In this document: piece by piece, positions 44,773-57,400 of the stretch | How positions within the stretch are numbered: position 1 is the stretch's first letter | How the letters are laid out: each line of letters opens with the position of its first letter | NCBI GenBank assembly: GCA_036971615.1 | Contig: JAYKKR010000020.1 | Coordinates: 62,001-126,000 of the forward strand | DNA: 64,000 bases | Direction: 5' to 3' | Source of the DNA: Amyloporia xantha | Taxonomy: Eukaryota > Basidiomycota > Agaricomycetes > Polyporales > Adustoporiaceae | The notes under the pieces: generated by a model | The model's input: the letters and a program-made list of their open reading frames with translations, nothing else | The model's database searches: none | Told to the model about the DNA's origin: nothing | Made by a program: the position numbers and the translations under genes

Positions 44773-46358
44773 TTAGGTCCAAGTGCGCGGATCAGGTCTT
44801 CGTCCATGAAGGTACGGACCACCCCGAAGGAAGGAGGAATCATTCTCAACATAGTTGATGATGTCGATCTGGTTGAAGATAACGACGGAGTTGAGGATGT
44901 TGAACGTGGAGTCGTCGATAGCACGAGCAAGCATGACGTCTTTGAGGAACTGGAGGCAGTAGGTATGATGGACTTTCTTCTGTATCGCCTCATTTCGCAA
45001 CAGGACAGGTTGATGGAAGCGCGACGTCTGGTGGAGAAACTCCTAATAGTTCGCTTTGTGACCAGGGAATTCAGGATCGTCTGTGAAGTACGGAGTGGTT
45101 AGACGAATTGCGCGCATACAGGCAGAGTAGAGCATGACGGACATTCGAGCATGCCAACGACACCGAGGAGTAAATCGTCTTCGAGAATATGTTCGTAGAG
45201 GGTGGGTTCGTTCAACGAGACTAGATCTCATTCTCAATATTTGAATTTCACGCTGGGTATGGAAACTTACGGATAGCCTGCATACAAGGACACAAAGTGT
45301 GCAAATTCTGGATGCTCTCTAGGTCTTCGGCCTGGTGCATGACGTCAATCATGCCTTTAACGTATTCCTGTGCTAGACGGCCGGTGAGACTTACAAGTCC
45401 GCGGTAGCACAAATTGCCTCGCCTCTGTTTGAATGCACTCATAAATGCGCTCCTTGAAGGTAGCGTTCCGTGCCAACGACTTGTTAGCTCTCTCAATCTC
45501 GCCCATAATCCCCAGCTGTGGGTATGGCAGTTGTCCAGTCCTGAAGACGCTGGACGGGGTGATGGATTGTTCGGGCCCAATCATGAGAGAGGAAGACAAC
45601 CGCGCCTCTTCTAATGAATTCATTTGGCACAAGACTCTTTGTATGCGGAACAGGGTAAGACACATACCTCGAGCGTTCATGTGTCGCTGAACTTCTTGAA
45701 TGAAATGCCACACCTCAGCACAACCCTCCGGGTCTTGAAAACTCAGTGCATAGTCAACTCCATCTGGCTCGGTCCACACAATCAAAGTATCTGTGCGCCG
45801 GGTTTAATACTACATCTAATGCAACAAGATAGGCTTATCACGCACCTTGCTGCCGCTGATAGACATCATTGGATCGTATAGTCGTCGACAGAATCATGTG
45901 GTTAAAGTGGGCTTCGGCGCGGGCGATTAGGAGCGCCTCGTTCTCCTGGAAGTCGCCGAAGCAAAACGCGGTGCCCTGGTCGACCCAGCGCGAGCCGATG
46001 AGCTCGTAGACCTTCACACGCTTCAGTTCATGGCTATCCTCCTCTGCCCGCTGGCCCGAGTCGTCGCCCGACATCAGCCGCTCCTGCTCCAAAACTTCAA
46101 CATGCTCTGCCTCGCCCGCAGCGCCTACAACCTCGCCTGTCGGATCTGCCTCACTTGCTGCCTCCTGCCCCTCCAGCACCTTCGCTGCCCCATTGACGCG
46201 TCGTTGAGCTCTGGAGAGGTTGCAGATGGCGAGACATCGCACGAATTTTGAGCGTGATTGGTGGGGGATACTTGTTGCTGTGATGGCACACCTGACGACA
46301 GGACGGGGCCCAGGGTCTGTGTCTCTGTAGCAGTAGCCGCAGCATGGACGCTGCTCAT
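44773..46358 (-). pseudogene. PSY2: PP4 regulatory subunit 3 (PSY2/SMEK), truncated
   Basis: Start ATG at 46358 (MSSVHAAATATETQTLGPVL). The EVH1/PH-like N-terminal domain follows: RVKVYELIGSRWVDQGTAFC, ILSTTIRSNDVYQRQQ, TLIVWTEPDGVDYALSFQDP, AEVWHFIQEVQRHMNARG. The armadillo-like region follows: PQLGIMGEIERANKSLARN, AEDLESIQNLHTLC, and QRKVHHTYCLQFLKDV-like KKVHHTYCLQFLKDVMLARA IDDSTFN. In life it targets PP4 phosphatase to phospho-histone and repair substrates. Breaks seen: a frame change near 46,215, an in-frame TAG in HKANY-stop-EFLHQ near 45,047, and loss of similarity near 44,820. Roughly the C-terminal half is gone. It lies directly downstream, on the same strand, of a truncated CACTA transposase. 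Confidence 0.85.
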
Positions 46359-46702
46359 GACAATGGGAGACCGCCGGCAGAAGCAGAATTTATGTAGGGG
46401 AAAATGAGGGAAAATGCGCGATGGTGAAGCGGTGGCTGGTCAGGGTTCACGCGGCGTGACTTGAATGAGAGATTTCGGGATGCATCCCAGATTATGAGAC
46501 CCTCGTTCTGCAAGGCAGCGACATGGTGCAAGCCAGGAAATAGGAACGAGTCAGGGTTCTTCGGCTTGTTCGGGCCTGGAACAATCGCACCTGGCATGAT
46601 GTACTTCTTCTTGTAGCGCTTGTCGGGAGAGACATCAACAAATATCCCAATATAAATCCAACAATTTGACACCTTATGCTTGTACAGCTGCGCTCCGTCC
46701 AT

Positions 46703-48170
46703 CAGCTGCTTATGTACCGTTGATGCACCAAATAGCGGATAAGCCCCCAGACCCGTTATGCACCAGGCAGGCTATCTGCCTGTACCCTGGTGCATCATTT
46801 CCAGGGGCTTCGCCGGACCCTCCGGGGCCTCCTAGCTTTCGCCGTAGGCCCCCCCGGCATCACGGCTAGTTACTATATTGGGTAGGTATGTATTCCGTGA
46901 GCCCTGGGTCATTCAGTATATGGCAGACTATGTATTTTAGGGTATTTTTGGCTCAAATAAAACATAAAAATTCACAAAAAGATATGTTGTATTCCAGTAA
47001 CTACAGGGTACCTACTGCATACACTATATCAAAACTAGAATATTTACGTAGGTTCAGATGAGCGGGCCAAACAGGCAGGCAGCGGGAGCACCCGCGCAAG
47101 CGAGCAGGGTGTTAGTGGGGTGAACGAGTGGGGGCGGGTCAAGCATCGGGCGGGCGAGGCGAGTGGGGATGGGGCGAGCATCGAGTGGGCGAGCAGGCAG
47201 GGACAGGTCAAGTGTCGGGGTACAGGCGGTGCGAGCAGCAAGCGTCGAGCATTGAGTATCGAGCGGGGAGCGGTGTCGAGCGGGAGAGCGTCGAGCCGGG
47301 GGCGTCGAGTGGGGAGCGGGAGCGTCAAGTAAGGAGCTGCGTCGAGCGGGGAGCAGGGAGCATCGGTCGGCGTCGAGCGTCGAGTGGGAGCGGGAGCGGG
47401 AGCGGGAGTGTCGACTGGGGAGCCGCATCGCGCGTCGAACCGAGGGCGTCGAGTGGGAGCGTCGAGTGGGGAGCAGCGTCGAGTGGGGAGCGTCGAGTGA
47501 GGAGTGGGAAGCCGAGAGCGGGGAGCGTCGAGCGAGATCCTCGAGCGGGCATCGAGTATCGAGCGGGGAGCGTCGAGTGTCGAGCGAGAGCGGTGTTGAG
47601 CGGGGAGCGTCGAGTGAGGAGCCAGGAGCCTCGAGTGAGAGCCTCGAGCGGCGAGCGGTGAGCCTCGAGCGAGAGCGGCGTCAAGCGGGGAGTGGCGTCA
47701 AGCGGGGAGCAGGGAGCGCCGAGTGGGGAGCGGCGTCGAGGGGGGGCGGCGTCGAGCGGGGAGATTTGAGGAGCGGGGAGACTTGAGCGGGGAGCGGGGA
47801 GTCGAGAGCGTCGAGCCAGGCGCGAGGAGCTGAGCAGCCTCGACGCGCAGAACTGCGTCGAGGGCGGAGGTGTGGTGGTTGTCGGTCGGGGTCGCTTATA
47901 GCGCCGTCAGACTGGGCAGCAAACAGTTAGTCAGCGGATGCAAAACACAAAACAAGAAGAGACTTACCTTAAGACGCTGCTCGCAGGGAGCAGCGGGACG
48001 TCGTCACCGTCGAGGACGACGTCGAGCAGACGACCAACGCTGACGCGTCGCAGTTGGCGCACAGCGCGGAAACAGCCGGGATACCCGATTTGGGTATGTG
48101 GCTGAAGTCGTGCTCGTGCTGCTCAGCGAGTACGACGGTTCTGAGCAGGTATCGTCGCTATGTAACAAAT
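46703..48170 (+). repeat. Left arm of the fold-back element
   Basis: Outer inverted end, an AT-rich patch (46,920-47,045), a GC-rich minisatellite of 14-18-bp units based on GTCGAGCGGGGAGC, then a unique inner segment to about 48,170 with a TTACCTTAAGACGCTGCTCG stretch mirrored near 48,820. Confidence 0.75.
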
Positions 48171-48569
48171 TGAAAGTAATTAGAATGTATGGAATAGTAT
48201 ATAAATCAGTTGTTTAGATAATCCTCAACTTCCTTAGAGAGATATAAACGAAACATACATATTTGGGTTCCAGAAGAGTGAAAAATCGGCATATTTTGGT
48301 AAATCTCATGAGCAATAGCCTATGCAGAGGTAGAATAAAAGTTACCCTGTAATATATATCATATAAAGATGTACTCCGTCCACATTCTGTGCGGATAGGT
48401 AAGCATTTGCGGCGGCGCTGTTCGAAACGGCGGTGTAGGTCGGCTTGCGAACATTTCGACCATTCAGTCGCGCCTGGCTGAGCGCGCCACCTGATTGGCT
48501 GCGCAAGGCCTCGGCCGACTCGGGGCTCTTCCTCACCTAGCAGATCTTGTCTTGTACGTCTCATTTTTG

Positions 48570-50150
48570 GTAAATATATTATAGTACTACTCTACTGCTC
48601 TGATGCGAATTCTTGAGGAGATTGAGGCACTATTGAGTGCCTCAGCTACATTAAGACGGATGTAAGACCGATAAGACGCCTTCCATATTGGGCAGGCCGG
48701 CATTTCCCGACTGCCAATCGTGACGCGTCGCCCTTGGTGTCTGCTCGACGACCACGACCACGACAACAACGGCGTCGTCGTCGTCCCGCTGCTGCCTGCG
48801 AGCAGCGTCATAATGTAAGTGTTTTCTCCTTTTGTGTTCTTCATCCGCTGACCAGCCGTTTGTTACCCAGGCTGACGGCGCTGTAAGCGACCCGGACCGA
48901 CACCATACCTCCGCCCTCGACGCGCAGAGCTGCGTCGAGGCTGCTCAGCTCCTCGGGCCCGGCCTCCCACTACCTGGTCCCCCTCGACGCTCCCGCTCCC
49001 CCTCGACGCCGCTCGACGCTGCTCCCCCTCGCCGCTCCCCACCCGCCGCTCGACGCTCCTCACTGGACGCTCCCCCTCGACGCTCCCGCTCCCCCCTCGA
49101 CGCAGCTCGACACTCCGGCTCGACGCCGCTCCCCACCCGCCGCTCGACGCTCTCCCTCAATGCTCCCCCTCAACGCTCCCCGCTCCCCGCTCCTCGCTCG
49201 ACATTCGACGGTCCGGCTCAATGCCGCTCCCCGCTCCCCACTCCCGCTCCCCGCTCGCTCGATGCTCGATGCTCGACGCTCCGGCTCGACGCCGCTCCCC
49301 ACCCGCCGCTCGACGCTCCCCCTCAACGCTCCCCTCAACGCTCCCCGCTCCTCGCTCGACATTCGACGGTCCGGCTCAATGCCGCTCCCCGCTCCCCACT
49401 CCCGCTCCCCGCTCGCTCGATGCTCGATGCTCGACGCTCCGGCTCGACGCCGCTCCCCACCCGCCGCTCGACACCCTCACTGGACGCTCCCCCTCAACGC
49501 TCCCCGCTCCCCGCTCCCCACTCCCCGCCCCTCGCTCGACGCTCCGGCTCGACGCCGTTCGCCACTTGCCGCTTCGCGCTCCCGGCTCCGCGCTCGCGCT
49601 CAAGGCGTGAGGCTCCCTCTCGACGATCGACGCTCCCCACTCGCCACTATGCACTTACCCCGCCCGTGTTCGCTCGCTACCCGTGTACGCTCGCCCCGCA
49701 TTCGCTCGCCACCCGTGCTCGCTTGTTTGCTCGCCACCCGTGCACGCTTCCTGCCCGTGCTCGCTCCCCCCTTCCCCCGCTCGGCCTGTCTGCTGAACGT
49801 AGCTACTGTAATAGCTTTTGTTATGATTGTACTCTGTAGCTAGTGAAACGAAAATAAAAATGATTTTCTTTGCTATTTTTGTACATTTTTGATGTCCAAA
49901 TGAGTGTGCCATCCAAAATATATATTCCACCATTAAATAAATGATCTAGGGCACTCAGAATACATACCTACCAGATATAGTAACTAGCCGTGATGCCGGG
50001 GGGGCCTACGGCGAAAGCTAGGAGGCCCCGGAGGGTCCGGCGAAGCCCCTGGAAATGATGCACCAGGGTACAGGCAGATAGCCTGCCTGGTGCATAACGG
50101 GTCTGGGGGCTTATCCGCTATTTGGTGCACCAGGTATACATAAGTTGGTG
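48570..50150 (-). repeat. Right arm of the fold-back element
   Basis: Reverse-complement counterpart of the left arm, with the minisatellite at about 48,950-49,780, an AT-rich patch and the outer end. Unit composition differs between the arms, so the minisatellites have diverged or expanded independently. Confidence 0.75.
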
Positions 50151-51400
50151 CGTCCATGGAGAAGATAAGACAAACGTCGTCTGGCAAGATTTGAGAATCC
50201 TGACAGGCATCCCAGAAATCAGATCCGTGCGGAATATCTTCGATGATATTCAACCCCCCAGATGCGTGAAGCTCTGCGAGAAGGTCCTCCATGAGACATT
50301 TGCGATACAGCATGTTGACGGCCCCCTCAGGCGAGCGAAATCGTGCCTGAATTTGGGGTCCGACTGGATATGTGTTGAATTGCTGACGCAGCTTTTTAAA
50401 ACTGCGTGAGGCTAGGGGGGTGGTATCATAGCGTGACTCGCTACAGTAAGGGCATGTGTCGAGATTTTCGAATGGTCCGGTATAGCTGATACGTGTATTT
50501 GGGCACATGTTCTCGAGGATCGGGGTGATACCACTGAGTTCGGCAACTTTCTCTTTGACACAATGATGTGTCAGAATGTTGTCCTCGGGATGTCGTTCCA
50601 GAATCGCCTCACGCGTCTCATTATAGATCCTTTCTAATCTATCTGTGTCGGCGAGAAAAAGCTTGATTAAGAGTCGCCGATCAGGACTGAGTGTCGCCTG
50701 CTCGACTAACGGATGTCGAAGCCGCCACTGGGTGCCTCGTCAAGCTTGCCGTCTGTCAGAAGTGGGTTTGACTGCAACTGGTGAATGAACTTCAATGCGG
50801 TGTCTATGGTTGGAATACGTGAGGTAAGGGCTACGCGCACCTGTATTGTGTATTGACTACACTTGCAGGGTCTTCGACGAGGTGACTTTGATTGTCGAAA
50901 TTTCTCATGGCAGGGAGACTGTCTGAGATCGCTGTGTGGGCAGACATATCCTAACCAATGCAATATTATTACAAAAACTACGATAATTCCGAGTGTAATA
51001 GGACTATTACCTGTTCATTGAGTTCCATGATGTTGGGATTTCCGATATGGAATGCATTCCGCTGATTGTCTGCAGAATCTGCGGATGTGATACAGGAAGT
51101 CTGTGCAATTGGTGGCACCTGGCACGAACCTCCGACGTTTGCGACTGACCCTCGCCGTGCACGCATTCATCTAATTTTGGACTCGTGTCCATTAGCTAGA
51201 AAACGCTTTTGCCGAGAAAATCGCGCTGGTGTACGATGAGCAGGGTCTGCCTGCGGGATCTTGCCTTCAGTGATCTGAGCGTCGCATGCTTGTTTATGTC
51301 GGTACCAGGTAGCGTATAAACACCAAAGTTTTCCATCGCGTTGGCATTTTAAGCATCCACAGAAGAACGCGTCATTTGTCCTCGGACTCGATAGTATTCA

Positions 51401-53420
51401 TTACAGACTAGCCAGGGACAGCATAGTATTCTCGTGCCAAGAGTAAAGTGAGAAAGATACATATCGTCTATTAGGAAGTAAGTATCGAAGAGGAGTCTAC
51501 CGAGTTAGTCGACACAATTCGATGGGAAGCGACGGGTAAGACAGAATCCAGATGGTCAGTAAGCCTAAGCACCAGCAGAGCGACAACATTCCACGTGACG
51601 TCTGCAGCTTCTGCTTCCCCTCGTGAGGAGTCGTGTTCGCGTGTTCGGTGTGCTGCGTGGATCGATCCCATTCGATCGCGCGAGTCAGACTGCTGGCAGA
51701 GTCGATACCATCCGACCTCAAATGTCGGCGTTTTCACTGAGTCTGGGGTTGGCGACCAAGGCATGTTTTCCGATGTTTGCGGCCGTGGAGCATTACGATT
51801 TGACTGATTTAGGTCTAACTAAGCCGCCGCCGAGTGCGCTAACCTCGTCGGACTCGTCCTGCGACTTGGTCGTCCTTCTGTATGCTACCCCAATCATGTC
51901 CCAGAATGGACATCGCCCTGCCAGATTTGGTAGTGTGCTAAGTTCTCTAGCTGTCGATGTCGATGCTCCGTTCGAATTGAACCTTGCTGTCGGATATATC
52001 GTCACGTCAATGAGCTCCAGATTGCTTGCCACTCCCGTTCCCCTCTCTTGTTGCTCATATGCCAGACATCAGCCCCCAGCAGCCCAGCTTCCGTTTCCCC
52101 TGGAGCGCTCCTCATACCATCCGCCTCAAATCTCCCGATGCATACACTATCCACAGCTCTCCCAATGCCAACAGCACTTGCAGGCGCCGTCATCCAGATT
52201 CCAGGCCAGACGTACTGAGACGGCAGTAGAACATCTGGGACGTATGGCATTTCCGGCGCGACATGGCAGCATCCCGACGATGCAGACGAAGACGAGGATG
52301 AGGACGCAATCGGCAAGTTGAAAGACGGCAGGAAACAATGGGAGCGCACCGAAGAGGAAGTAGAAGCAAAGGGTGGCGTTGATGCCATCCTGGAGGACCC
52401 CTCTGCCGTTTTGACCGTACGAGACGTTAAGAAGGCGGTTCCCAATCAATGTTGGTCTTCCTCAGTCCTCTATACTCTGACACGTCCCCACTTTTAGCTT
52501 CAAATTACTTGACCCACGAGTGAGTAATGACCACAGAGCTTGAACATCTCGCGAAACTGATAACCTCTCCCATAGCACCATGCCTTTGCCCATTTTGTTC
52601 TCCCGGTTTCTGAGGCAGCCATAAAATCTCAGGAATGGCCTGGCAAGGAGCATCCAGACGATAAGAAGAACGAGCAAGAAGGCGATGGAAAAGGCGGTTA
52701 GGACAACTCGGAACAGAAATCCGACGTGGAGTCGGACAACGAAGGCTCGGAGGCACAGGAAGACTCGAAAGAAGGAGAAAAGAAGAAAACAGAAGAAAAT
52801 GCGCAGAAGAAAGGTGGCGAGAATAAAGATGACCGAGATCCTGAGGTTTCGTGCGAACTCTCCATCATCCTTGCCGACATGCAGGCGTCGAAAGTGCTTC
52901 GAAATTACAGTGGTGAAGTACGTGAACCACTCAAGCTGATCGATGGTGATGCCGAAGAACAACTCGAGAGCAGAATCAGCATAGACGACCAGTACTTCAG
53001 TCGGGTTTCCTTTGTTGTCATGCTGACTGTATGTGGTGTGTAGGGCTACGCCTGACTCCTGGATTCCTCACTCGAGACATCTCCGCTCAAACACCGGCCA
53101 TAAGAGCTTACCCCGTGGTATTATCGCGGTTATGCATAGGCTCCACTATGTTCGAAGCCGTGGTCCTGTTCCCGCTCTTGACTGGGACTCCCATCGGCTC
53201 TCTGTCACTGTCTATGCCGATCCTGAGCTCCAGGGAAGCAAGGTTCATATAGCTGGCAGGGCGCACTTTGAGACCGACCATGGCGGTGAACTGATGGCAG
53301 CTCGTACTTGGACAATGGACGAAATGGCCTATGGCATATTCCCCGTCTGCGAACTCCAAATAACGAATGCCTGCGATGGAAGTTCGTCGTTCACGCTAGG
53401 ACCTTCTTGCCTTTCCTGAT
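51401..53420. other. Unassigned, probably gene debris
   Basis: Protein-like plus-strand stretches without a recognised family: an acidic segment at about 52,270-52,440 (LKDGRKQWERTEEEVEAKGG, then ILEDPSAVLTVRDVKKAV), a Lys/Glu-rich one at 52,640-52,830, SIILADMQASKVLRNYSGEV at about 52,860, and LSVTVYADPELQGSKVHIAG near 53,200. They fall in different frames with stops. They may derive from one or two broken host genes. Confidence 0.35.
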
Positions 53421-53439
53421 CGTCAAATTTTACACGCGT

Positions 53440-53715
53440 TTAATAGCTGTATCCCCCGCTCTTCAAGCGCGTCAAGGTGAAGATAGCCTCGAACCAGTTC
53501 CACCCAGTCGGCGGCTCCTGGGTCGAGAAGACTCGAACCTGCCCTCCCCCCCTCTCACGCGCCAGTTCATCTTTGGGCAGCGCTATTTCGAGAGCCGGTT
53601 TGGCGTGCGACGCGAGACGGCGTGGTTGCAGGACTCGTTCAGGTTGACGGGCGCGCTGCCTCAGCTGATTCGGCTGGCGGACATGAAGTATTTCTTCACA
53701 CAGCTGGTGAGTGGT
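53440..53715 (+). pseudogene. AMS1: Alpha-mannosidase (GH38, AMS1-like) fragment
   Basis: The plus strand reads LYPPLFKRVKVKIASNQFHP VGGSWVEK, a frame change in a C-rich run near 53,540, then LTRQFIFGQRYFESRFGVRR ETAWLQDSFRLTGALPQLIR LADMKYFFTQL. This is the GH38 catalytic-domain segment around the zinc site and nucleophile loop. Family members usually read ETAWLPDSFG, so Pro and Gly are changed here, and the nucleophile Asp is still present. A donor-like GTGAGTGG ends the exon and nothing downstream continues it. Only about 100 of over 1,000 residues are present. Confidence 0.8.
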
Positions 53716-53719
53716 TGCA

Positions 53720-54490
53720 TCTCTTCGTGCGTTCATGCTGGTGTATGGCGACGGGCGCCTTGTGTGTACATACAGTTCAGAAATATATTTCTTGGCTGTG
53801 GCTGCACAGAACTGTTCCGTAGTGGTGGGAGAGCGAAGAGATGCCAGGATGTCACGCGCACGGAGGCACTCAGAGTATAGGTGTAGCGATCGACACAATA
53901 TTAATTATATTCGCACGGGCACGAGTGGCAGTTGCCTGAAGCGGCGATTCAAAAGCAATGCACGCAACAAACCTTATCAGCGCCATCTTTTGTCCACAAC
54001 TCCTCCTTCCTCATAGTACGTCCTCCAGTCCTCCAGTCCTCCACCATAACCCTATTCCCCAATTCCAAATTTGTGATCTTCCTACTCTGTGGGTCTGCGG
54101 GACGGTTTGAGCCCTCCAACGCAGCCTACTTAACCTGTGCGCAAAGTCTGTTGGACTTTTGCTGCTAGGTGTTTTGAGACCTCAAATTGGTGCAATTGGT
54201 GTGTTCTATAGCTGCTGTGAATTATGTCATACTCATGTTCATGACTGGGTATCCTTATGTCTGTTGCAGGCCCACTTAGGAGTGCTTTTGACTCATTGGG
54301 ATATTGGTGTGTTTTTTGTAAATTATGTTATTTCCATGCCTGATTCTGATTCACTCTAGCTACCGGATTCCCACTGCTGCATCAAGTATGTGTCCTATTA
54401 CCTTATATGATTATGCACTGACAGATCTTATGCCAATCATCTATACAATCTGAAGACAATCTTCAAGTTGCACTTATATTCTACATCTCA
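53720..54490. other. Transition into AT-rich island; no gene recognised
   Basis: Base composition shifts from GC-rich to AT-rich between about 53,880 and 54,200. A short CCTCCAGTC triplication lies near 54,010. The region is presumably upstream sequence of the recombinase-like gene at 54,491. Confidence 0.4.
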
Positions 54491-57400
54491 ATGGCTGGTG
54501 GACGCACGGGCCTCCTCACAAAGGAGCAGAAGCAGTTTGTTCAGAGCTTCATGCCTGAATATGCATCCAAAAAGGGTACTCAAGAGTGTCAAGCTCTGGC
54601 AAGCCATATCATTCAGGAATTTGGTAAAAAGTGGACTAATGCAACTGAATACACAAAAGTGAGCCTGACTAAAAATCTATAACTAAACAAGCTCTGATAA
54701 ATTCTGGCTGTAATGTAAGGCAATTAAAAACTATATAAATAATGCCACCCGGTCTGAAAAGATTCTTGCTCTGCGGCAGCAGTGGAAGGATCAATTCATG
54801 TAAGCTTTTTTCTTAATGTGCATTTCTTCTGAGAACTTGAAGTAATTGTTTCCTGCATTGTAGAAAAATACAGGATGAGACTAGCAAAGCAAAAAGTAGT
54901 AGTGCCAGTGATGATGCAACTGTGGAAAACTCTCCCAATGAGGATGGCCCAGTACAAAGGTAAAGATTGGTGAGATCATCTATTACATAGGTTCATTAAT
55001 GCATTTTACAGCTCATCTTCCATGCTTACCTCCAACAAGAAAGCTTCTGCTCTTGGCTCAATATCTAAGTTCAATGAAATGGCTCATGATGCGCTGCAGG
55101 ATGAAGTGGGAAATAAAAAACTGATTGTTGATACACTGCCAAGTCTGTGAGTGGATTTGCATACACCCTATTTCAGTCTATATAATACTAAATGCACTGG
55201 CAGGTTGTTCTCTGAGAATGTATTGTGCTCTATGCAGAGCATCATTGCAGAAGCAAGTGTCAAAATGAGTGTTGCTGTTATGATTCAAGATGAAAAAGAA
55301 CCACTGAAAGTTCAATTGTACGTAGGAGATAACTCAGACATATCACTTTTGGTTTCACTAATGTGAAACTAGTTGGAGTAATGAGCAGAGGTTTTCTAGC
55401 CTGCCTGATATGCAAGGTTTCAACAACATCAGTGGGCAGATGGAAGTGGCGTGTCAAGAATGGCATAAAAAAGCAAAGCTTCTCTATCTTCAAGAGAAAA
55501 GAGCAGCAGCAGTGAAAGATGAGACCAAGCCAGGTCAGATAATGTTTATTCTCTTGAGCAATGTATCTCATAGCTATGTTAGTTTTTGAAAGGCGGCTAC
55601 AATATTCAGCTGATGGTATCACTGTGGCTGCAGCATCCCGCAATATTGTGGAGGGAGATGAAAATGGGAAGATAAAATGTACTTACAAGGAGGGCTGTAG
55701 TTCATCATTCAAGCTACAGAAAGACAGGAAAATCCACCACCTTGTGATGCATCAAAATCAAACAAATCTTGTGTATTATGGTAAGCCTTTTTCTGTAATT
55801 GAGCATTCACATCACTCATATTGACTTCACATTCAGGGGAAAAGAAACTTGTAATACGAGGGAACCATCCATCTTTTCCTGGAGCATTTTGTTGCCCTTG
55901 TGGCCAGTTTGCTGCCTATAATGTTCATCATCTCTCAGGACATTCCCGGACTAAACATTCACACGAGGTTTGTACTCAATCTTGTTTTTATATAGCCTTG
56001 TTTAATAAACTGTTTTTGTTGCAACAGAAATCTGAAGTTTCACATGCTTCTTTATCTGCAGAAGTATCAGATAGTGGTGTTGCACGGTCAACACGCCAAT
56101 CAGCCAAGTTGGCCGTGTCTACAGCAGATCACAGCTTCACTCAGCATCTTTCTGCACAAACTTCTGTCCAGTCTGGCACTTCAGCCAGCTCAGATTCAGA
56201 GCACACATCTGTTCAAAATCTTGCTGCACAGACTTCCAGCCAACTAGATGTTTCAGACATTGCAGATATGGAGTCTATTGCTACTGTACAAGGCATAGAT
56301 GCAGAACCTGTGAGCCTACCACCACAACCATTTGTTCCTGATGTTGTGACAGGTTAGTATTTGCATTTTATTAGTCTCCATCATTAATAGCTAACATTTA
56401 CTGAATCTAATAGGGCTGGCTAGTTCCCCTCACCTTGTCAAACCCACTAGGACTGAGCCTGTGTACTGCTGGTCTGATGACCGCCATCAATGCACTCATG
56501 GAGAGAAGGCCTTGATTGCATACTGTGAAGTTGACACTTCCTGTGCAGTTCTGTCATATCTGGTTAACGGAGCATACTATAATCATCTTCTTGGGATGAT
56601 AATTAGTCCTGCTGTTCAGACTGGAATACCCTTCAGCTATCTTGAAAGATTTGTGGAGAAGCATGCAAAATATTCTGTACAATCTGCTTCAACTTGGGGC
56701 CATCACCTGTCAACTCTTCTAAAGCATATTCGTGTCGCATTCAATATTTCCAAGTATCAGACTGAGGACACCATAACCTCTCAACTGAAATCAATTCAGT
56801 TGAGTACTCCAATTCCAGGGCTTCCAAGACCAGTTCTTTCTATCCAATGTCCAGGCTGTGGAGAATGGTGTAATGCTGTAGAAAAAGAAATACAAAAGGG
56901 GCTCAAGTCTCACTGGTATTACTCTCCACGCCCATGTCAATCAGTGCCTTCTGATTCAAAGCGAAAACAACTTTCTTTATCCTGGGCTCAGATTCTATTT
57001 GGTTATCTTGGGAATGCTGCAAGACGCCATCGCATACCACTCATATCATCTTTCTCTCCCCCTCATTACATTCCTCCAGCTCCAGCTGCAACTGCCAAGG
57101 TGGAACATTTTATCCATAAATTTCCTGAACCATTCTTCATCATCAAGCTTGGCTGGCACAAGTATCTGGATAGCCTAGATGCCAAACCTCATGCTTTGAT
57201 GCAGCTTGTGCAGTTACCTTCCAAATGCACTGCAAATTATTGGCCAGAAGACTCTGAGGGCCGGGCAGTGGAAATAGGTCTTGGAATAGCGCACCAGCTT
57301 CATGGCACACTTCTAATTCATGCCAACAATCGTGTATCAGAAGCACATGCATCTCTCCGAGATGCTATCACAGCTGAGTGAGTTTATGCAAAATTATCTT

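Larger units (their letters stand above)
46703..50150. mobile_element. 3.4-kb fold-back (long inverted-repeat) element
   Basis: A non-autonomous element inserted in the Tnp2 gene. A perfect 7-bp direct repeat CGTCCAT flanks it (46,696-46,702 and 50,151-50,157). Removing the element and one repeat rejoins FSMDGAQLY in frame. The outer ~200 bp of each end are near-identical inverted copies (GCACCAAATAGCGGATAAG...CACGGCTAGTTACTATAT). Inward, the arms stay inverted: a GAGCGGGGAGCGTCGAG minisatellite at 47,050-47,860 mirrors CTCCCCGCTCGACGCTC at 48,950-49,780, and GGTCGCTTATAGCGCCGTCAG mirrors its complement near 48,870. The unpaired centre is about 48,170-48,570. Long open frames in the minisatellite are artefacts of repeat phase. 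No transposase is encoded. Confidence 0.85.
46385..51400 (-). pseudogene. CACTA (EnSpm) Tnp2-like transposase, split
   Basis: Minus-strand pieces in order. A Cys-rich N-terminus lies near 51,380-51,230 (FFCGCLKCQRDGKLWCLYAT). Then LLIKLFLADTDRLERIYNET (about 50,680), CPNTRISYTGPFENLDTCPY (50,500), PVGPQIQARFRSPEGAVNML (50,380) and GSDFWDACQDSQILPDDVCL (50,220). The frame is broken inside FSMDGAQLY by the element at 46,703-50,150 and resumes AQLYKHKVSNCWIYIGIFVD, IVPGPNKPKNPDSFLFPGLH (46,640-46,500). It ends near LIIWDASRNLSFKS, short of the Tnp2 catalytic end. Family assignment rests on the MDGAQLY...CWIYIW-like and PGPxKPKNxDSFLFP signatures of basidiomycete CACTA elements. Confidence 0.75.

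Noticed and set aside
47128..49843. Long Ser/Arg/Glu- or Pro/Arg-rich open frames in the fold-back element
   Set aside because: Products of the GC-rich minisatellite; composition and mirror symmetry explain them.
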